Both the position numbers and the translations under genes were made by a program. Positions 54,571-63,970 of a DNA stretch of 64,000 nucleotides are shown here, in pieces. Below the pieces are notes generated by a model. That model was not told where the DNA came from. It did no database searches and saw only the letters and a program-made list of their open reading frames with translations. How positions within the stretch are numbered: the first letter of the stretch is position 1; each line of letters opens with the position of its first letter. Origin of the DNA: Flavimarina sp. Hel_I_48 (lineage in GTDB: Bacteria > Bacteroidota > Bacteroidia > Flavobacteriales > Flavobacteriaceae); the NCBI RefSeq assembly GCF_000733945.1, contig NZ_JPOL01000002.1, positions 506,001 to 570,000 on the forward strand, read 5' to 3'.

Positions 54571-57500
54571 CTATTTTTTGTAGAATTTCTTGTATTTAGG
54601 ATATGCAAGTAGAGCAAATACGATCACCGAGCCAAATATAATCAGAGCTCGATTTAAATTTAAAACATTGTCCCCACTTGCATAACTGTGAAGTCCCGAA
54701 AGCCAAAAATTAACCCCAAAATAAGTCATCAGAATACTGCCGTAAGCCAAGACGGCCATAAGGTTAAAAAGCCAGCGGCTTCGCAATCCCGGAACCAAAC
54801 GCATATGTATTACAAACGCGTAAACCATTATACTAATGAGCGCCCAGGTTTCTTTAGGATCCCAACCCCAGTAACGTCCCCAACTTTCATTGGCCCATTG
54901 ACCACCTAAAAAGTTACCTATTGTTAGCATCACGAGCCCTACAGTAAGGGACATTTCAGTAATGATGGTAATTTCTTTTATGTTCAGATCCATTTTTTTC
55001 AAGTTCTCCTTATTGGTAAGCAATATTAGGAGTAAGCTCACAAGACCTAAAATAGCCCCTAATGTGAAAGGGCCATAACTTGCCACAATAACTGCCACGT
55101 GAATCATAAGCCAGTAACTGTCAAGTACGGGCTGTAGATTTTCAATTTCGGGATTCATCCAGTTCATGCTAGCTCCCCAAAGTATAAAGCCAGCCACAAA
55201 AGCAGTACTTGCGATAGTTAACGTACTTTTTCGGCCAAAAGCCAGGCCAAAAAACATTGTCGCCCAACCTACATAAAGTACCGATTCATAGGCATTACTC
55301 CACGGCGCATGACCGGAAAGATACCAGCGCCAGATCAAACCACCGGTGTGCAACAAGAATAAAATAACCACGGAAACCACTCCTATGCCTACCATGCTTT
55401 TCAGGAACTTGTTTTCTTTAAAGATGCGTGCGATTACAAAAACAAATAGAAAGGTAGAAGCTAACAGGTACAGCCAGTACAGCTTGGTAAAAATATCATG
55501 CTTGTTATAGTAGACCTCTGCATCGATCTTATCTTCAGAAGGGATTACCTCGCTGCCATATTTTTCCTGAAAACTGCGTATACTGCTCAAAAATTGATCT
55601 GCCTTGGCATAATTACCCGAAGCTTTTGCTTCCCGCACAGCATTAAAGTACAAAGGAAGAATCTGACGCGTGTATACAGAATCTATTCCTTTAAAGTTGG
55701 ACGTTCCCAATTCAGGATGGGCGACCCACTTATTATTGGGATCATCAGGAATGGGAAAAATCCGCAAAACCTTCCCGCTCAGCGCGCGGTCCAGTAATCC
55801 CAACCGCTCTGAAATATCTATAAAATCCTTATCAAAATTATTTTTGGTTTCTGCCTGATAGGCACTTTGTAGATAGGGAGCGAGTACAAACTCGCCCTTA
55901 TCGTTGAAGAAATCTATTGCTTTGACATATTCACGATCTTTGGGAACTCCTATAATACTACGAATACTATCGTTTGCCGGTTTGAGGTAAATAAAGTTCA
56001 CATTGTACCAGAATACGGGAGATTCTATCATAGAATGAAAAACCTGATCTGCGTTCATTCCGTTATAAGTATCCTTACGGCTCATTTTCCGCAGAAGTTT
56101 ACTGGCGAAGGTATTTACCGGCATCATTCGCCCTTTTTCTTCCTGCACGACGAGTTTACCAAACTTTGACGCAAACTCTTCGTTTACTGCATTAGCGGTC
56201 AAAATGGAATCTACCTGCGCATCTGTATTTTGCATATGGCTGGGCACATGGTCGCCCTGTTCTATATCCTGCGTAAGTCCCTGCGCTGTCTCTACTACGG
56301 TCGCATTTCCATTTTCAACAACCACAGAATCCTTTTCCTGACCAAAAATACTTCCGCAGAAAAGCAATAACGCAATAAGCGGAAGGGATGCTTTTTTCGC
56401 TTTTACTTTATCAAGCCTTCTTTTTAGATCGCCAAAGCGGCTACCCTTATCAAAAAGGATAAGCATGAGTCCCAGATAGAGTAAAAAATAACCCGCATAC
56501 GTAATCCATGTGCCCACCACATCATGGTTTACTGCCAGTATGGTGCCCTGCTCGTCTGGATCAAAACCAGATTGAAAAAAACGATAACCGTCATAATCGA
56601 GTACGTGGTTCATATAAATATCATACTTAAGATCTTCTTTGTTTTCTTCTTTAAGGGTAACCTGACTTTCAAAAGAAGAAAAAACATTCTCGGTACCAGG
56701 GTATTTTGCAGCTATAAAATCGTTTAGGGTAATCGAAAATGGAAGTTCTAAAGCTTTGCTTCCATAGGAAACATGAAAACTAAGTTCGCCAATTTCAATT
56801 TTCTTCATATCGTTATTAGTTCCCTTTGCCCCAAGCAGTCCAACGCTCTCTTGCCCACTATTCGTTTTGATATTCACAAACAGGGCATCCTGTTGGTTTT
56901 TTTGTTTTGGAAAAGCTTCTACTATTCCTGTGTTCCCTTTTACAACAGGCTCTGGAAATACAAATTGCATGGCCCCTATCTGATAAAGTGCACGAAGTTT
57001 CAATTCTTGCAAGGAATCTTTCACCACCGCAAAATTTTCCTGGGTGGCCATTACTGTGGTCTGCCCTTCAAAAGGAGATTTCAAACTATATTCACCATTC
57101 TCAAAAGTAATGTTCACGGCACCATCAGTTGGTTCATTGAAAGCGAACAAAAGATTGTGAATATTAGCCACTTTTCCTTCTTCAAGCAAATGCTCGTGGC
57201 GCTCACCATCCCCAGCCTCTACGATCTTCAATTGGTTTAGACCGTTTTCACTTTCTACCAGCCCCTCTTCTGCACCATCGATGAACTTTTCAAAAGATAT
57301 GGTAATGGGCTCATCATTATAATCTGTTTCCCAGGTAAAAGTATTATCCAGACGTGGGGAAAGATCCAGGCGTTTTTCTATTTTGCGACGTTGCGGCACG
57401 CCATCCCGCTCACCATCTATAAATATATTGAGATAGGTTTTTTCAGTAAGAAAGGTGTTTTCTGTTTCCCCTTCGCGTATAGGCATTACTCCTTCAAAAC

Positions 57501-57807
57501 CTATATAACGCGTCCACGCAGCTCCAAATATGATGAGGATAAACGAAAGGTGAAAAAGAAGTGTGGTCCATTTTTCTTTTTTCCACAGTTTAAAACGCCA
57601 GATATTACCCACAAAATTGACAATAAACAGAATATGTATGAGTTCAAACCACCATGCATTGTAAATAAAATGACGTGTGTAGGGCGTGGGGGAAGTTTCC
57701 TGGCCAGCGTCTAATATCGTACCGGTCGCCATTGCAACGGAATAAACAATAAATAAAATAGCCATTAATCGGGTAGAAAACAGGAAATCTGCTATACGTT
57801 TCTGCAT
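54571..57807 (-). CDS. ccsBA: Fused cytochrome c biogenesis protein CcsB/ResB-CcsA (CcsBA)
   Basis: A 1078-residue membrane protein. The N-terminal ResB/CcsB part starts with MQKRIADFLFSTRLMAILF and has a large periplasmic loop (about 140-440). A middle segment includes a second soluble loop. The C-terminal CcsA part has the WWD heme-handling motif WGRYWGWDPKETWAL at 976-990. It exports and presents heme for attachment to CXXCH apocytochromes (system II). It heads a minus-strand unit with promoter TAATTTTG plus TTG 20 bp upstream. The di-heme peroxidase in this window is a likely client. Confidence 0.94.
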   Translation of the reverse strand: MQKRIADFLFSTRLMAILFIVYSVAMATGTILDAGQETSPTPYTRHFIYNAWWFELIHILFIVNFVGNIWRFKLWKKEKWTTLLFHLSFILIIFGAAWTRYIGFEGVMPIREGETENTFLTEKTYLNIFIDGERDGVPQRRKIEKRLDLSPRLDNTFTWETDYNDEPITISFEKFIDGAEEGLVESENGLNQLKIVEAGDGERHEHLLEEGKVANIHNLLFAFNEPTDGAVNITFENGEYSLKSPFEGQTTVMATQENFAVVKDSLQELKLRALYQIGAMQFVFPEPVVKGNTGIVEAFPKQKNQQDALFVNIKTNSGQESVGLLGAKGTNNDMKKIEIGELSFHVSYGSKALELPFSITLNDFIAAKYPGTENVFSSFESQVTLKEENKEDLKYDIYMNHVLDYDGYRFFQSGFDPDEQGTILAVNHDVVGTWITYAGYFLLYLGLMLILFDKGSRFGDLKRRLDKVKAKKASLPLIALLLFCGSIFGQEKDSVVVENGNATVVETAQGLTQDIEQGDHVPSHMQNTDAQVDSILTANAVNEEFASKFGKLVVQEEKGRMMPVNTFASKLLRKMSRKDTYNGMNADQVFHSMIESPVFWYNVNFIYLKPANDSIRSIIGVPKDREYVKAIDFFNDKGEFVLAPYLQSAYQAETKNNFDKDFIDISERLGLLDRALSGKVLRIFPIPDDPNNKWVAHPELGTSNFKGIDSVYTRQILPLYFNAVREAKASGNYAKADQFLSSIRSFQEKYGSEVIPSEDKIDAEVYYNKHDIFTKLYWLYLLASTFLFVFVIARIFKENKFLKSMVGIGVVSVVILFLLHTGGLIWRWYLSGHAPWSNAYESVLYVGWATMFFGLAFGRKSTLTIASTAFVAGFILWGASMNWMNPEIENLQPVLDSYWLMIHVAVIVASYGPFTLGAILGLVSLLLILLTNKENLKKMDLNIKEITIITEMSLTVGLVMLTIGNFLGGQWANESWGRYWGWDPKETWALISIMVYAFVIHMRLVPGLRSRWLFNLMAVLAYGSILMTYFGVNFWLSGLHSYASGDNVLNLNRALIIFGSVIVFALLAYPKYKKFYKK

Positions 57808-57833
57808 GTGTAGGGAAGCAATTTTTTATGCTG

Positions 57834-57864
57834 CAAAATTACAAAAGAAAAGGCCATTTCTCAA
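57834..57864 (-). promoter_or_regulatory. Promoter of ccsBA
   Basis: Minus strand TAATTTTG (57834-57841) matches TAnnTTTG, and TTG at 57862-57864 gives a 20-bp spacer. It is the best-formed promoter in the window, with a leader of about 23 bases. Confidence 0.7.
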
Positions 57865-57921
57865 GTAATTGCCAGCGCATTATCCGCTATAATCCTTAGC
57901 TATGGTTTTAGTTACTTTATG

Positions 57922-57929
57922 TACTTTTG
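57922..57929 (+). promoter_or_regulatory. Candidate -7 box of the DUF2520 gene
   Basis: TACTTTTG is an exact TAnnTTTG match ending 4 bp before the GTG start at 57934, so a transcript would start at or near the initiation codon. No TTG at the usual distance for a -33 element was seen. Confidence 0.5.
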
Positions 57930-57933
57930 AAAC

Positions 57934-58701
57934 GTGCAGAAAATAACGATCATAGGCAGCGGTAATATTGCATGGCATCTCAAAGAGGCCATTGCAAAAA
58001 GTACAAACTATAAACTAAGCCAACTCGTGGGACGCGCAAATAAGCCTTCCCCTTATTTTGAAGAAATCCCGGTTTATACAAACAATATAGAACAGCTCGC
58101 AACTACAGATATCATAATCGTCGCGGTTAGCGATGCAGCCATTGCCGATGTTGCAAAGAAACTCAGAGATACTTCTGCCCTTGTGGTACACACTTCAGGC
58201 AGTGTGCCTATATCTATTTTTGAAGAATTAAGTCATCATGGCGTGCTCTATCCTTTGCAAACTTTTACAAAAGGGCGTTTTATCGATTTGCAAGAAGTCC
58301 CTTTTTGTATAGAAGCAAACACGACGAAAAACCTAAAAGAAGTAAAGAAATTAGCTTCCGCTTTTAGTGAAAAAATTGAGCAAATGGACTCAAAAATGCG
58401 TGGAAAATTGCATTTTTCGGCTGTTTTAGCCAATAATTTCGGCAATCATTTGCTAGCGCTTACCGAATCCTATTGTATAGACAACAACCTTTCTTTTGAA
58501 CTCCTAAAACCATTAGTAATGGAAACTACCCGTAAAGCCTTTGATATGGGAGCAATGGAAGCACAGACCGGACCAGCGCGTCGTGATGATAAAGAAACCA
58601 TAAAAAAACAGCTTGCTGTTATTGACAATGATCAACTACGACAATTATACAAAACAATAACCAACAGTATTTTAACGACTTATGGAAAAGAAAAATTATA
58701 A
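57934..58701 (+). CDS. Rossmann-like/DUF2520 protein (pyrroline-5-carboxylate reductase-like)
   Basis: A 255-residue protein with an NAD(P)-binding start IIGSGNIAWHLKEAI and DIIIVAVSDAAI, resembling the F420-dependent NADP oxidoreductase/ProC fold, plus a C-terminal DUF2520 helical region (GKLHFSAVLANNFGNHLLALTE, TGPARRDDKETIKKQ). Its reaction is unknown. The start is GTG at 57934, just downstream of a -7 box. It overlaps the KdsC-like gene by 20 bp. Confidence 0.88.
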   Translation: MQKITIIGSGNIAWHLKEAIAKSTNYKLSQLVGRANKPSPYFEEIPVYTNNIEQLATTDIIIVAVSDAAIADVAKKLRDTSALVVHTSGSVPISIFEELSHHGVLYPLQTFTKGRFIDLQEVPFCIEANTTKNLKEVKKLASAFSEKIEQMDSKMRGKLHFSAVLANNFGNHLLALTESYCIDNNLSFELLKPLVMETTRKAFDMGAMEAQTGPARRDDKETIKKQLAVIDNDQLRQLYKTITNSILTTYGKEKL

Positions 58702-59215
58702 AGAAGTCCTAAATCAGATCACCACTTTTATTTTTGACGTTGATGGCGTTCTCACAAATGCCGGTATACAGATCAATACAAATGGTGAGATGCTTCGCAC
58801 TATGAATACTAAAGACGGTTACGCGCTTAAAACTGCCATAGAGCAGGGATATAATGTGTGCATAATTTCTGGAGGGAAAAACGAGGGAGTGCGTGCACGC
58901 TTAAAAGGACTGGGCATTACTGATATTTACCTTGGGGCTCATGAAAAGATAGAACAACTGGATGAATACTTTGATATTTATAATATAAAACCAGAAAATG
59001 TACTTTATATGGGTGATGACATACCTGATTATCCGGTAATGAAGATAGTGGGCCTGCCCTGCTGTCCTCAAGATGCGGTAAAAGAAATCAAGGAAGTAGC
59101 AACATATATATCCCATAAAAATGGAGGAAAAGGATGTGTACGTGATGTGATTGAGCAAGTACTGAAAGTACAGGGAAAATGGATGAAAAGTTTTAGTGCC
59201 CGGCTTTCAGATTAG
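58682..59215 (+). CDS. KdsC-like HAD-family phosphatase (3-deoxy-D-manno-octulosonate 8-phosphate phosphatase)
   Basis: At 177 residues, matching the single-domain C0 HAD fold of KdsC. Nucleophile Asp19 and acid Asp21 lie in FDVDGVLT, Ser/Thr motif in CIISGGKNEG, and Mg-binding GDDIPDYP. It dephosphorylates Kdo 8-phosphate in the Kdo arm of lipopolysaccharide synthesis. It overlaps the DUF2520 gene by 20 bp. A strong terminator follows. Confidence 0.9.
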   Translation: MEKKNYKEVLNQITTFIFDVDGVLTNAGIQINTNGEMLRTMNTKDGYALKTAIEQGYNVCIISGGKNEGVRARLKGLGITDIYLGAHEKIEQLDEYFDIYNIKPENVLYMGDDIPDYPVMKIVGLPCCPQDAVKEIKEVATYISHKNGGKGCVRDVIEQVLKVQGKWMKSFSARLSD

Positions 59216-59257
59216 ATAGGAGACTCAAAAAAAATTAAAATACATCTATTAAAAGGT

Positions 59258-59296
59258 AAAAAACCACCAATTTATATCAAAATTGGTGGTTTTTTA
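59258..59296 (+). terminator. Terminator of the DUF2520-KdsC unit
   Basis: A perfect stem around ACCACCAATTT with its complement, with A and T runs on both sides; it also fits the convergent TupA-like gene. Confidence 0.85.
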
Positions 59297-59391
59297 ATCG
59301 AATTTATCCAAATAAATACTTCTTTTAAGCAATTACAGGTGCTATTATAAGGATATTTATCATTTCTCTATAAGCAAATGCATTCTGGGTA

Positions 59392-60321
59392 CTATATTGA
59401 AGCCTTTCTTAAAGGCTGAACATGTTGGGATAGGCTGGTAATCATTTTTTTGCCCGCTGGTATTCTTGGTAATTTGATATAATCGCCCAGTGTTCTGTTA
59501 TAACTTTCAGGATCGAATTCCGTTTTGCCATCTGCAGGATAAAAGGTCATCTCACCAAATACGATCTCACCATTAATATTGTAAAGATCAACGCGAACAA
59601 AAGGAAAATCTGCAGATAGTTTTTTTGCTATTTCAACCATCTCTTCAAACCTAGGGGGCTTATCCATTCCGTTTTCACCTTCGCTGTATCCTTTTTTAGC
59701 AAATGGGAGCTTGTTCCACTCCGTATCGTAATAAAATTTACAATGATTATTTCCACGGTCAAAATCAACGGTAAGGAACATGGGATTGCCATCAAAACAG
59801 AAGAATTTATAATCGTTGATAGTACTCTTATCCTTTTCTTCAAGAAAATTCTCAGCTATAATACGTGGTTTTATATCCTTATAGGCCCACTCCATACCAG
59901 CATTATAGTGATTCACTTTAAGCCAAATAGCAACTGTTTCTTTCGCCCATTCTTTATTTAACTTTGACTTATCCCTCACGACTATATTCATGTTATAGCC
60001 ATGTGTTGCCTTTAAAACGAACCGCTTTGGTAAGGCAGCGAAATCAATAGCCTCTACAGTTTCATAAACCCCATAGACCTCATTCAAATACTGTTTTCCC
60101 GCTTTTTCGGTGACGTATTCCCTTACATCATATTTATCAACAAGCTTGTTTAAGATCGCTGGTTTAAAATATACTTTTAGCCATTGTATCTTTTCATTAA
60201 AATCCCTGGGATCTTTAAGATTGAGCTCTTTTCCAGTAAAATGCTTATAATGCAATTTCACAAATAATTTCTGCGGAAGTATTTTAGTTTTTCGTAAAAT
60301 CTTGTAGAGGTAGTTATTCAT
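59392..60321 (-). CDS. TupA-like ATP-grasp protein (polysaccharide/teichuronopeptide type)
   Basis: At 309 residues it matches the ATPgrasp_TupA pattern: KDPRDFNEKIQWLKVY near the start, DKYDVREYVTEKAGKQYLNEVYGVYET, LKATHGYNMNIVV (ATP-binding), and VDLYNINGEIVFGEMTFYPADG. Such proteins add amino acids to, or otherwise modify, surface polysaccharides. A candidate -7 box lies about 97 bp upstream. No other polysaccharide genes adjoin in the window. Confidence 0.85.
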   Translation of the reverse strand: MNNYLYKILRKTKILPQKLFVKLHYKHFTGKELNLKDPRDFNEKIQWLKVYFKPAILNKLVDKYDVREYVTEKAGKQYLNEVYGVYETVEAIDFAALPKRFVLKATHGYNMNIVVRDKSKLNKEWAKETVAIWLKVNHYNAGMEWAYKDIKPRIIAENFLEEKDKSTINDYKFFCFDGNPMFLTVDFDRGNNHCKFYYDTEWNKLPFAKKGYSEGENGMDKPPRFEEMVEIAKKLSADFPFVRVDLYNINGEIVFGEMTFYPADGKTEFDPESYNRTLGDYIKLPRIPAGKKMITSLSQHVQPLRKASI

Positions 60322-60417
60322 AAGTTGGGGTATGGTGATGGGGTTTGTGTTAGTTTAAAAAACAAATAACAACGGTCTTTTCATGCTATTGATCGATGTT
60401 TGATGCGTTTTAGACTA

Positions 60418-60425
60418 CAAAACTA
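60418..60425 (-). promoter_or_regulatory. Candidate -7 box of the TupA-like gene
   Basis: Minus strand TAGTTTTG is an exact TAnnTTTG match, giving a leader of roughly 90 bases. The -33 element was not identified. Confidence 0.35.
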
Positions 60426-60633
60426 CAACATATCACAAGCCCTTTTGTCAACGAAAATCGCATAACCTACCAAAAACAAATTACGTCGGTAAAAAACATG
60501 GTTTTAATAATTTTTAACATATGAGATGTGTTATTTAATCGTCGAACCATCTCGATCCATGTAAGTTTATTCTTTCCATTACAATTTCTGAAAGGAATAC
60601 GTTTGACGGGAACTAATGAAATCTCATAACAAA

Positions 60634-60661
60634 AAAACGAGCAGCCTAAGCCACTCGTTTT
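60634..60661 (-). terminator. Terminator of the outer membrane barrel gene
   Basis: Minus-strand stem AAAACGAG pairs with CTCGTTTT, followed by more T; 35 bp after the stop. Confidence 0.75.
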
Positions 60662-60696
60662 CTTTAAATAATAGTTCTTATGTAATTATGCTCTTA

Positions 60697-61299
60697 TTAG
60701 AACATAAACCCTAAACCTGCCTGAAATACAGAATTGTGAACATCACCCTGATCTAGAATGTCTGTAAAACCATAGTTGTAACGGCCCTGAATAAAAATAC
60801 CACTAGACAGCTTATATTCTAAACCTACAACACCGCCTACTTCAAATCCTTTTGCTTCATCCACGTTGATATCACCATCATCGTCTAAGGGTGCATAATC
60901 AATCTCTTCATTTACTTTAAAGTTAAAAGAAGGTCCTGCCTGTACACTCAAACCTTCTACAAGATAGATTTTTGCTAAAACAGGAACGTTGATGTAGTCC
61001 AGTTGATATTCCGTATTGTCATCAGTATCTAAAAAATTATCCTGATCCCGCTGTGCAATTGTAAAGCCCTGACCAGAATACATTACTTCAGGTTGAATAG
61101 AGAACAAGTTATCTACAATGGGAAGTTCACCAACAAGACCAGCGTAAAAACTAGTCCTACCATCTGCATCACCAAAATCATTTCCACTTATATTCGCGAA
61201 GTTTATACCTGCTTTTGCACCAAACCCCCATTCTTGTTGAGCCTGTGCCGCAGTTGCGCCAAATACGATCATTGCGATCAATAAAAAACCTTTTTTCAT
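60697..61299 (-). CDS. Porin-family outer membrane beta-barrel protein (OMP_b-brl_2 type)
   Basis: The 200-residue protein has a signal peptide (1-20, ATAAQAQ), then eight-strand-like alternating segments (WGFGAKAGINFANI at the start, YELSSGIFIQGRYNYGF-like near the end) and a C-terminal Phe (GLGFMF). It matches the small porin/PorT-like group of Bacteroidota barrels. Function unknown, structural or sensory. A promoter with a TTG -33 element lies upstream. Confidence 0.88.
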   Translation of the reverse strand: MKKGFLLIAMIVFGATAAQAQQEWGFGAKAGINFANISGNDFGDADGRTSFYAGLVGELPIVDNLFSIQPEVMYSGQGFTIAQRDQDNFLDTDDNTEYQLDYINVPVLAKIYLVEGLSVQAGPSFNFKVNEEIDYAPLDDDGDINVDEAKGFEVGGVVGLEYKLSSGIFIQGRYNYGFTDILDQGDVHNSVFQAGLGFMF

Positions 61300-61645
61300 A
61301 ATTGTTGTTTTTGAATTAGGTTAGCGAAATTACCCCCTATACTCTTAAAAAAAAGTTAGACAAACCTAAAGTATTACTAAGGTTGGTAGATCAATCTGAA
61401 TGAAATTAACATCTAAAATAGCCTGAATACTTGGTGTTTCACGGGGATAACTACTCATACTAGACAGATTTCCAAAGGAGTGCTCCTAAATAGAAAAATC
61501 GTGGAACGACATTAAAACACTTTTATGGTGTTAAAGCTCTTTGGGGGTGAATTCTTACAAAACGTCATTAAATTTCATATTTGATCATTTTTTCTGAAAA
61601 ATAATTCTTTGGTCATTTATTATCCCGTCTGGGATAATGATGAGA
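61300..61645. other. Intergenic region upstream of the barrel gene
   Basis: Holds the barrel promoter (61361-61394) and an 8-bp perfect hairpin ATTATCCC-GTCT-GGGATAAT (61619-61638) just past the helicase stop; this lacks a T run, so it may be a weak terminator or unrelated. No gene seen. Confidence 0.5.
61361..61394 (-). promoter_or_regulatory. Promoter of the outer membrane barrel gene
   Basis: Minus strand TAGGTTTG (61361-61368) matches TAnnTTTG and a TTG at 61392-61394 gives a 23-bp spacer. The leader would be about 58 bases. Confidence 0.55.
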
Positions 61646-63970
61646 TCAGTCAAGTACTTTCAATTTTGCAAAGCGCAGCAGCAATTTTTTAATACCGCCA
61701 TTCTGGAACTCAATTTCTGCCTTTTGATCCTGTCCGGCGCCTTCCATGGCAAGAACTTCTCCCCTACCAAAGCGCGAATGTTCTACTTTAGTTCCTTTTT
61801 CCAGCGCATTTCCCAGGTCAGAAGTTACGCGGGGTGCGGCATCGGTTTGTGGTTTAAGTTTTCTCAAACGCCGCAGCTGTTCCTCTGTAGGTTTACCTGC
61901 ACGTGGTGGTGCACTGTTGCTTGGTTTGCTCTGGCGCAGTTTACTCTTATCAACATCGCCAAAAATATCGCTATCTATAAGTGGTTTATACCGGTAATTA
62001 TCATCTGGCGTTTGTACATCAAGATAATCGTCATCAATCTCCTGAAGAAAACGACTGGGTTCTGCATCAATAAGCTTGCCCCAGCGGTAACGTGACTCGG
62101 TATAGGTAAGATATGCCTGTTTTTCTGCCCGGGTAAGGGCAACGTAGAACAAGCGGCGCTCTTCTTCTAGTTCGCTGCGCGTGTTCATACTCATCCCACT
62201 GGGAAAAAGATCCTCCTCAAGACCTACTATAAAGACATAGGGGAATTCCAGCCCTTTTGCAAGGTGGATGGTCATGAGTGAAACGCGGTCATCGTCTTCC
62301 ACTTCTTTGTCCATATCTGTGGCAAGGGCGACATCTTCCAGAAATTCGGCCAGGGAACCGGTCGCATCAACAATTTCTTTCTGACCTTCCACAAAATCAC
62401 GAATCCCGTTTAAGAGTTCTTCAATGTTCTCTATACGTGCAATACCTTCTGGCGTGCCATCCTTTTTTAATTCCTGTAACAATCCTGTTTTTCGGGCCAC
62501 TTGTTCGGCAACCGTAAAAGCATCGGCATTTTCACTCAAGATTTTAAAACTCTGGATCATGGTCACAAAGTTGTAAAGCTTGTTTTTTGTGCCGCTATTG
62601 ATGTTTATTTCCAGGTGCTTTATATTCTCCATTACTTCAAAAATGGACTTATCGTACTGTTTTGAAGCAACCACAAGCCGATCTATGGTTGTATTCCCAA
62701 TACCTCGCGTGGGATAATTGATCACCCGTTTAAGCGCCTCTTCATCCTTATTATTTACTAAGAGCCGCAAATAAGAAAGCACATCCTTGATTTCCTTACG
62801 CTGGTAAAATGAAAGACCGCCGAATATTCGGTAAGGAATTTCACGTTTACGCAGTGCATCCTCCATGGAGCGGGATTGTGCATTGGTTCGGTACAAAATG
62901 GCAAAATCGCTGTTTTTGAGTTGGTTGTTCATCCGCGTCTCAAAAATACTGCTGGCCACATAGCGCCCTTCTTCCCCATCAGTGGGCGAACGATGAACCA
63001 CAATTTTGGGTCCGTCATCATTTGCCGTCCATACGACCTTATCCAGTTTGGTCTGGTTTTTATCGATTACGGAGTTTGCCGCGTTGACAATATTTTTCGT
63101 AGAGCGGTAATTTTGCTCCAGGCGGTACACCTCTGCGTCGTCATAATCTTTCTGAAAGTTGAGAATGTTATTGATATTTGCCCCACGGAAGGCATAAATA
63201 CTCTGTGAATCATCACCTACCACGCAAATATTCTGAAACCTATCGGCTAAAGCCTTTACAATTAGGTATTGGGAATGGTTGGTATCCTGGTACTCATCAA
63301 CAAGAATGTATTGAAAACGTTTCTGATATTTTGCCAGGACTTCTGGAAAACGGGCCAAAAGTTCGTTAGTCCTCAGCAAAAGGTCATCAAAGTCCATCGC
63401 CCCGGCTTTAAAGCAGCGGTCTACATATTCTTTATAAATTTCACCCAGACGCGGTTTTTTTGACATCGCATCAGCCTCCTGAAGTTCCTGATTTTGAAAA
63501 TAGGCCTTTACGGTAACCAGGGAATTTTTGTAAGAAGAAATACGGGAATAGACCTGCTTGTATTTATAGACATCTTTATCAAGTCCCATCTCTTTGATAA
63601 TTGCAGCAATCAAACGCTGGGAATCCTGCGTATCGTAAATAGTAAAATTAGATGGAAAACCAAGGTGGTGCCCTTCTATTCGCAGTATTTTTGCAAATAC
63701 CGAGTGAAAGGTTCCCATCCAGAGATTTTTAGCTTCGGTACTGCCCACAATGGTACCAATACGCTTTTTCATTTCTTTGGCCGCCTTATTCGTAAAGGTG
63801 AGTGAAAGTATGTTGAAAGCATCAACACCCTTACTCATTAAATAGGCGATGCGCATGGTGAGTACCCGCGTTTTACCAGAACCTGCACCTGCAATTACCA
63901 TCAGCGCGCCTTCCTTATGTAGCACTGGCGCACGCTGCGCCTCATTTAATCCTTCTAAATATTGCTCCAA
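61646..63970 (-). CDS. UvrD/PcrA-family ATP-dependent DNA helicase
   Basis: The 774-residue superfamily 1A helicase has Walker A IAGAGSGKTRVLT (about 26-38), motif II VDEYQDTN, motif III VVGDDSQSIYAFRGA, motif IV LEQNYRSTKNI, motif V HLAKGLEFPYVFIVG and VALTRAEKQAY. It unwinds DNA 3'-5' in repair and replication restart, and works with UvrABC. The C-terminal KLKPQ.../GRGEVLAMEGAG tail is the RNA-polymerase-binding type. The start is TTG at 63970 (MEQYLEGLNEAQRAP, the usual N-terminus); the frame stays open to the right edge, so an upstream ATG outside the window cannot be excluded. Confidence 0.93.
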   Translation of the reverse strand: MEQYLEGLNEAQRAPVLHKEGALMVIAGAGSGKTRVLTMRIAYLMSKGVDAFNILSLTFTNKAAKEMKKRIGTIVGSTEAKNLWMGTFHSVFAKILRIEGHHLGFPSNFTIYDTQDSQRLIAAIIKEMGLDKDVYKYKQVYSRISSYKNSLVTVKAYFQNQELQEADAMSKKPRLGEIYKEYVDRCFKAGAMDFDDLLLRTNELLARFPEVLAKYQKRFQYILVDEYQDTNHSQYLIVKALADRFQNICVVGDDSQSIYAFRGANINNILNFQKDYDDAEVYRLEQNYRSTKNIVNAANSVIDKNQTKLDKVVWTANDDGPKIVVHRSPTDGEEGRYVASSIFETRMNNQLKNSDFAILYRTNAQSRSMEDALRKREIPYRIFGGLSFYQRKEIKDVLSYLRLLVNNKDEEALKRVINYPTRGIGNTTIDRLVVASKQYDKSIFEVMENIKHLEININSGTKNKLYNFVTMIQSFKILSENADAFTVAEQVARKTGLLQELKKDGTPEGIARIENIEELLNGIRDFVEGQKEIVDATGSLAEFLEDVALATDMDKEVEDDDRVSLMTIHLAKGLEFPYVFIVGLEEDLFPSGMSMNTRSELEEERRLFYVALTRAEKQAYLTYTESRYRWGKLIDAEPSRFLQEIDDDYLDVQTPDDNYRYKPLIDSDIFGDVDKSKLRQSKPSNSAPPRAGKPTEEQLRRLRKLKPQTDAAPRVTSDLGNALEKGTKVEHSRFGRGEVLAMEGAGQDQKAEIEFQNGGIKKLLLRFAKLKVLD

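Larger units (their letters stand above)
60322..60696. other. Intergenic region upstream of the TupA-like gene
   Basis: Holds a candidate promoter (60418-60425) and the terminator of the outer-membrane protein gene (60634-60661). No gene seen. Confidence 0.5.

Noticed and set aside
61619..61638. Perfect 8-bp hairpin past the helicase stop as a strong terminator
   Set aside because: No T run follows on the minus strand, so it is listed only as part of the gap.
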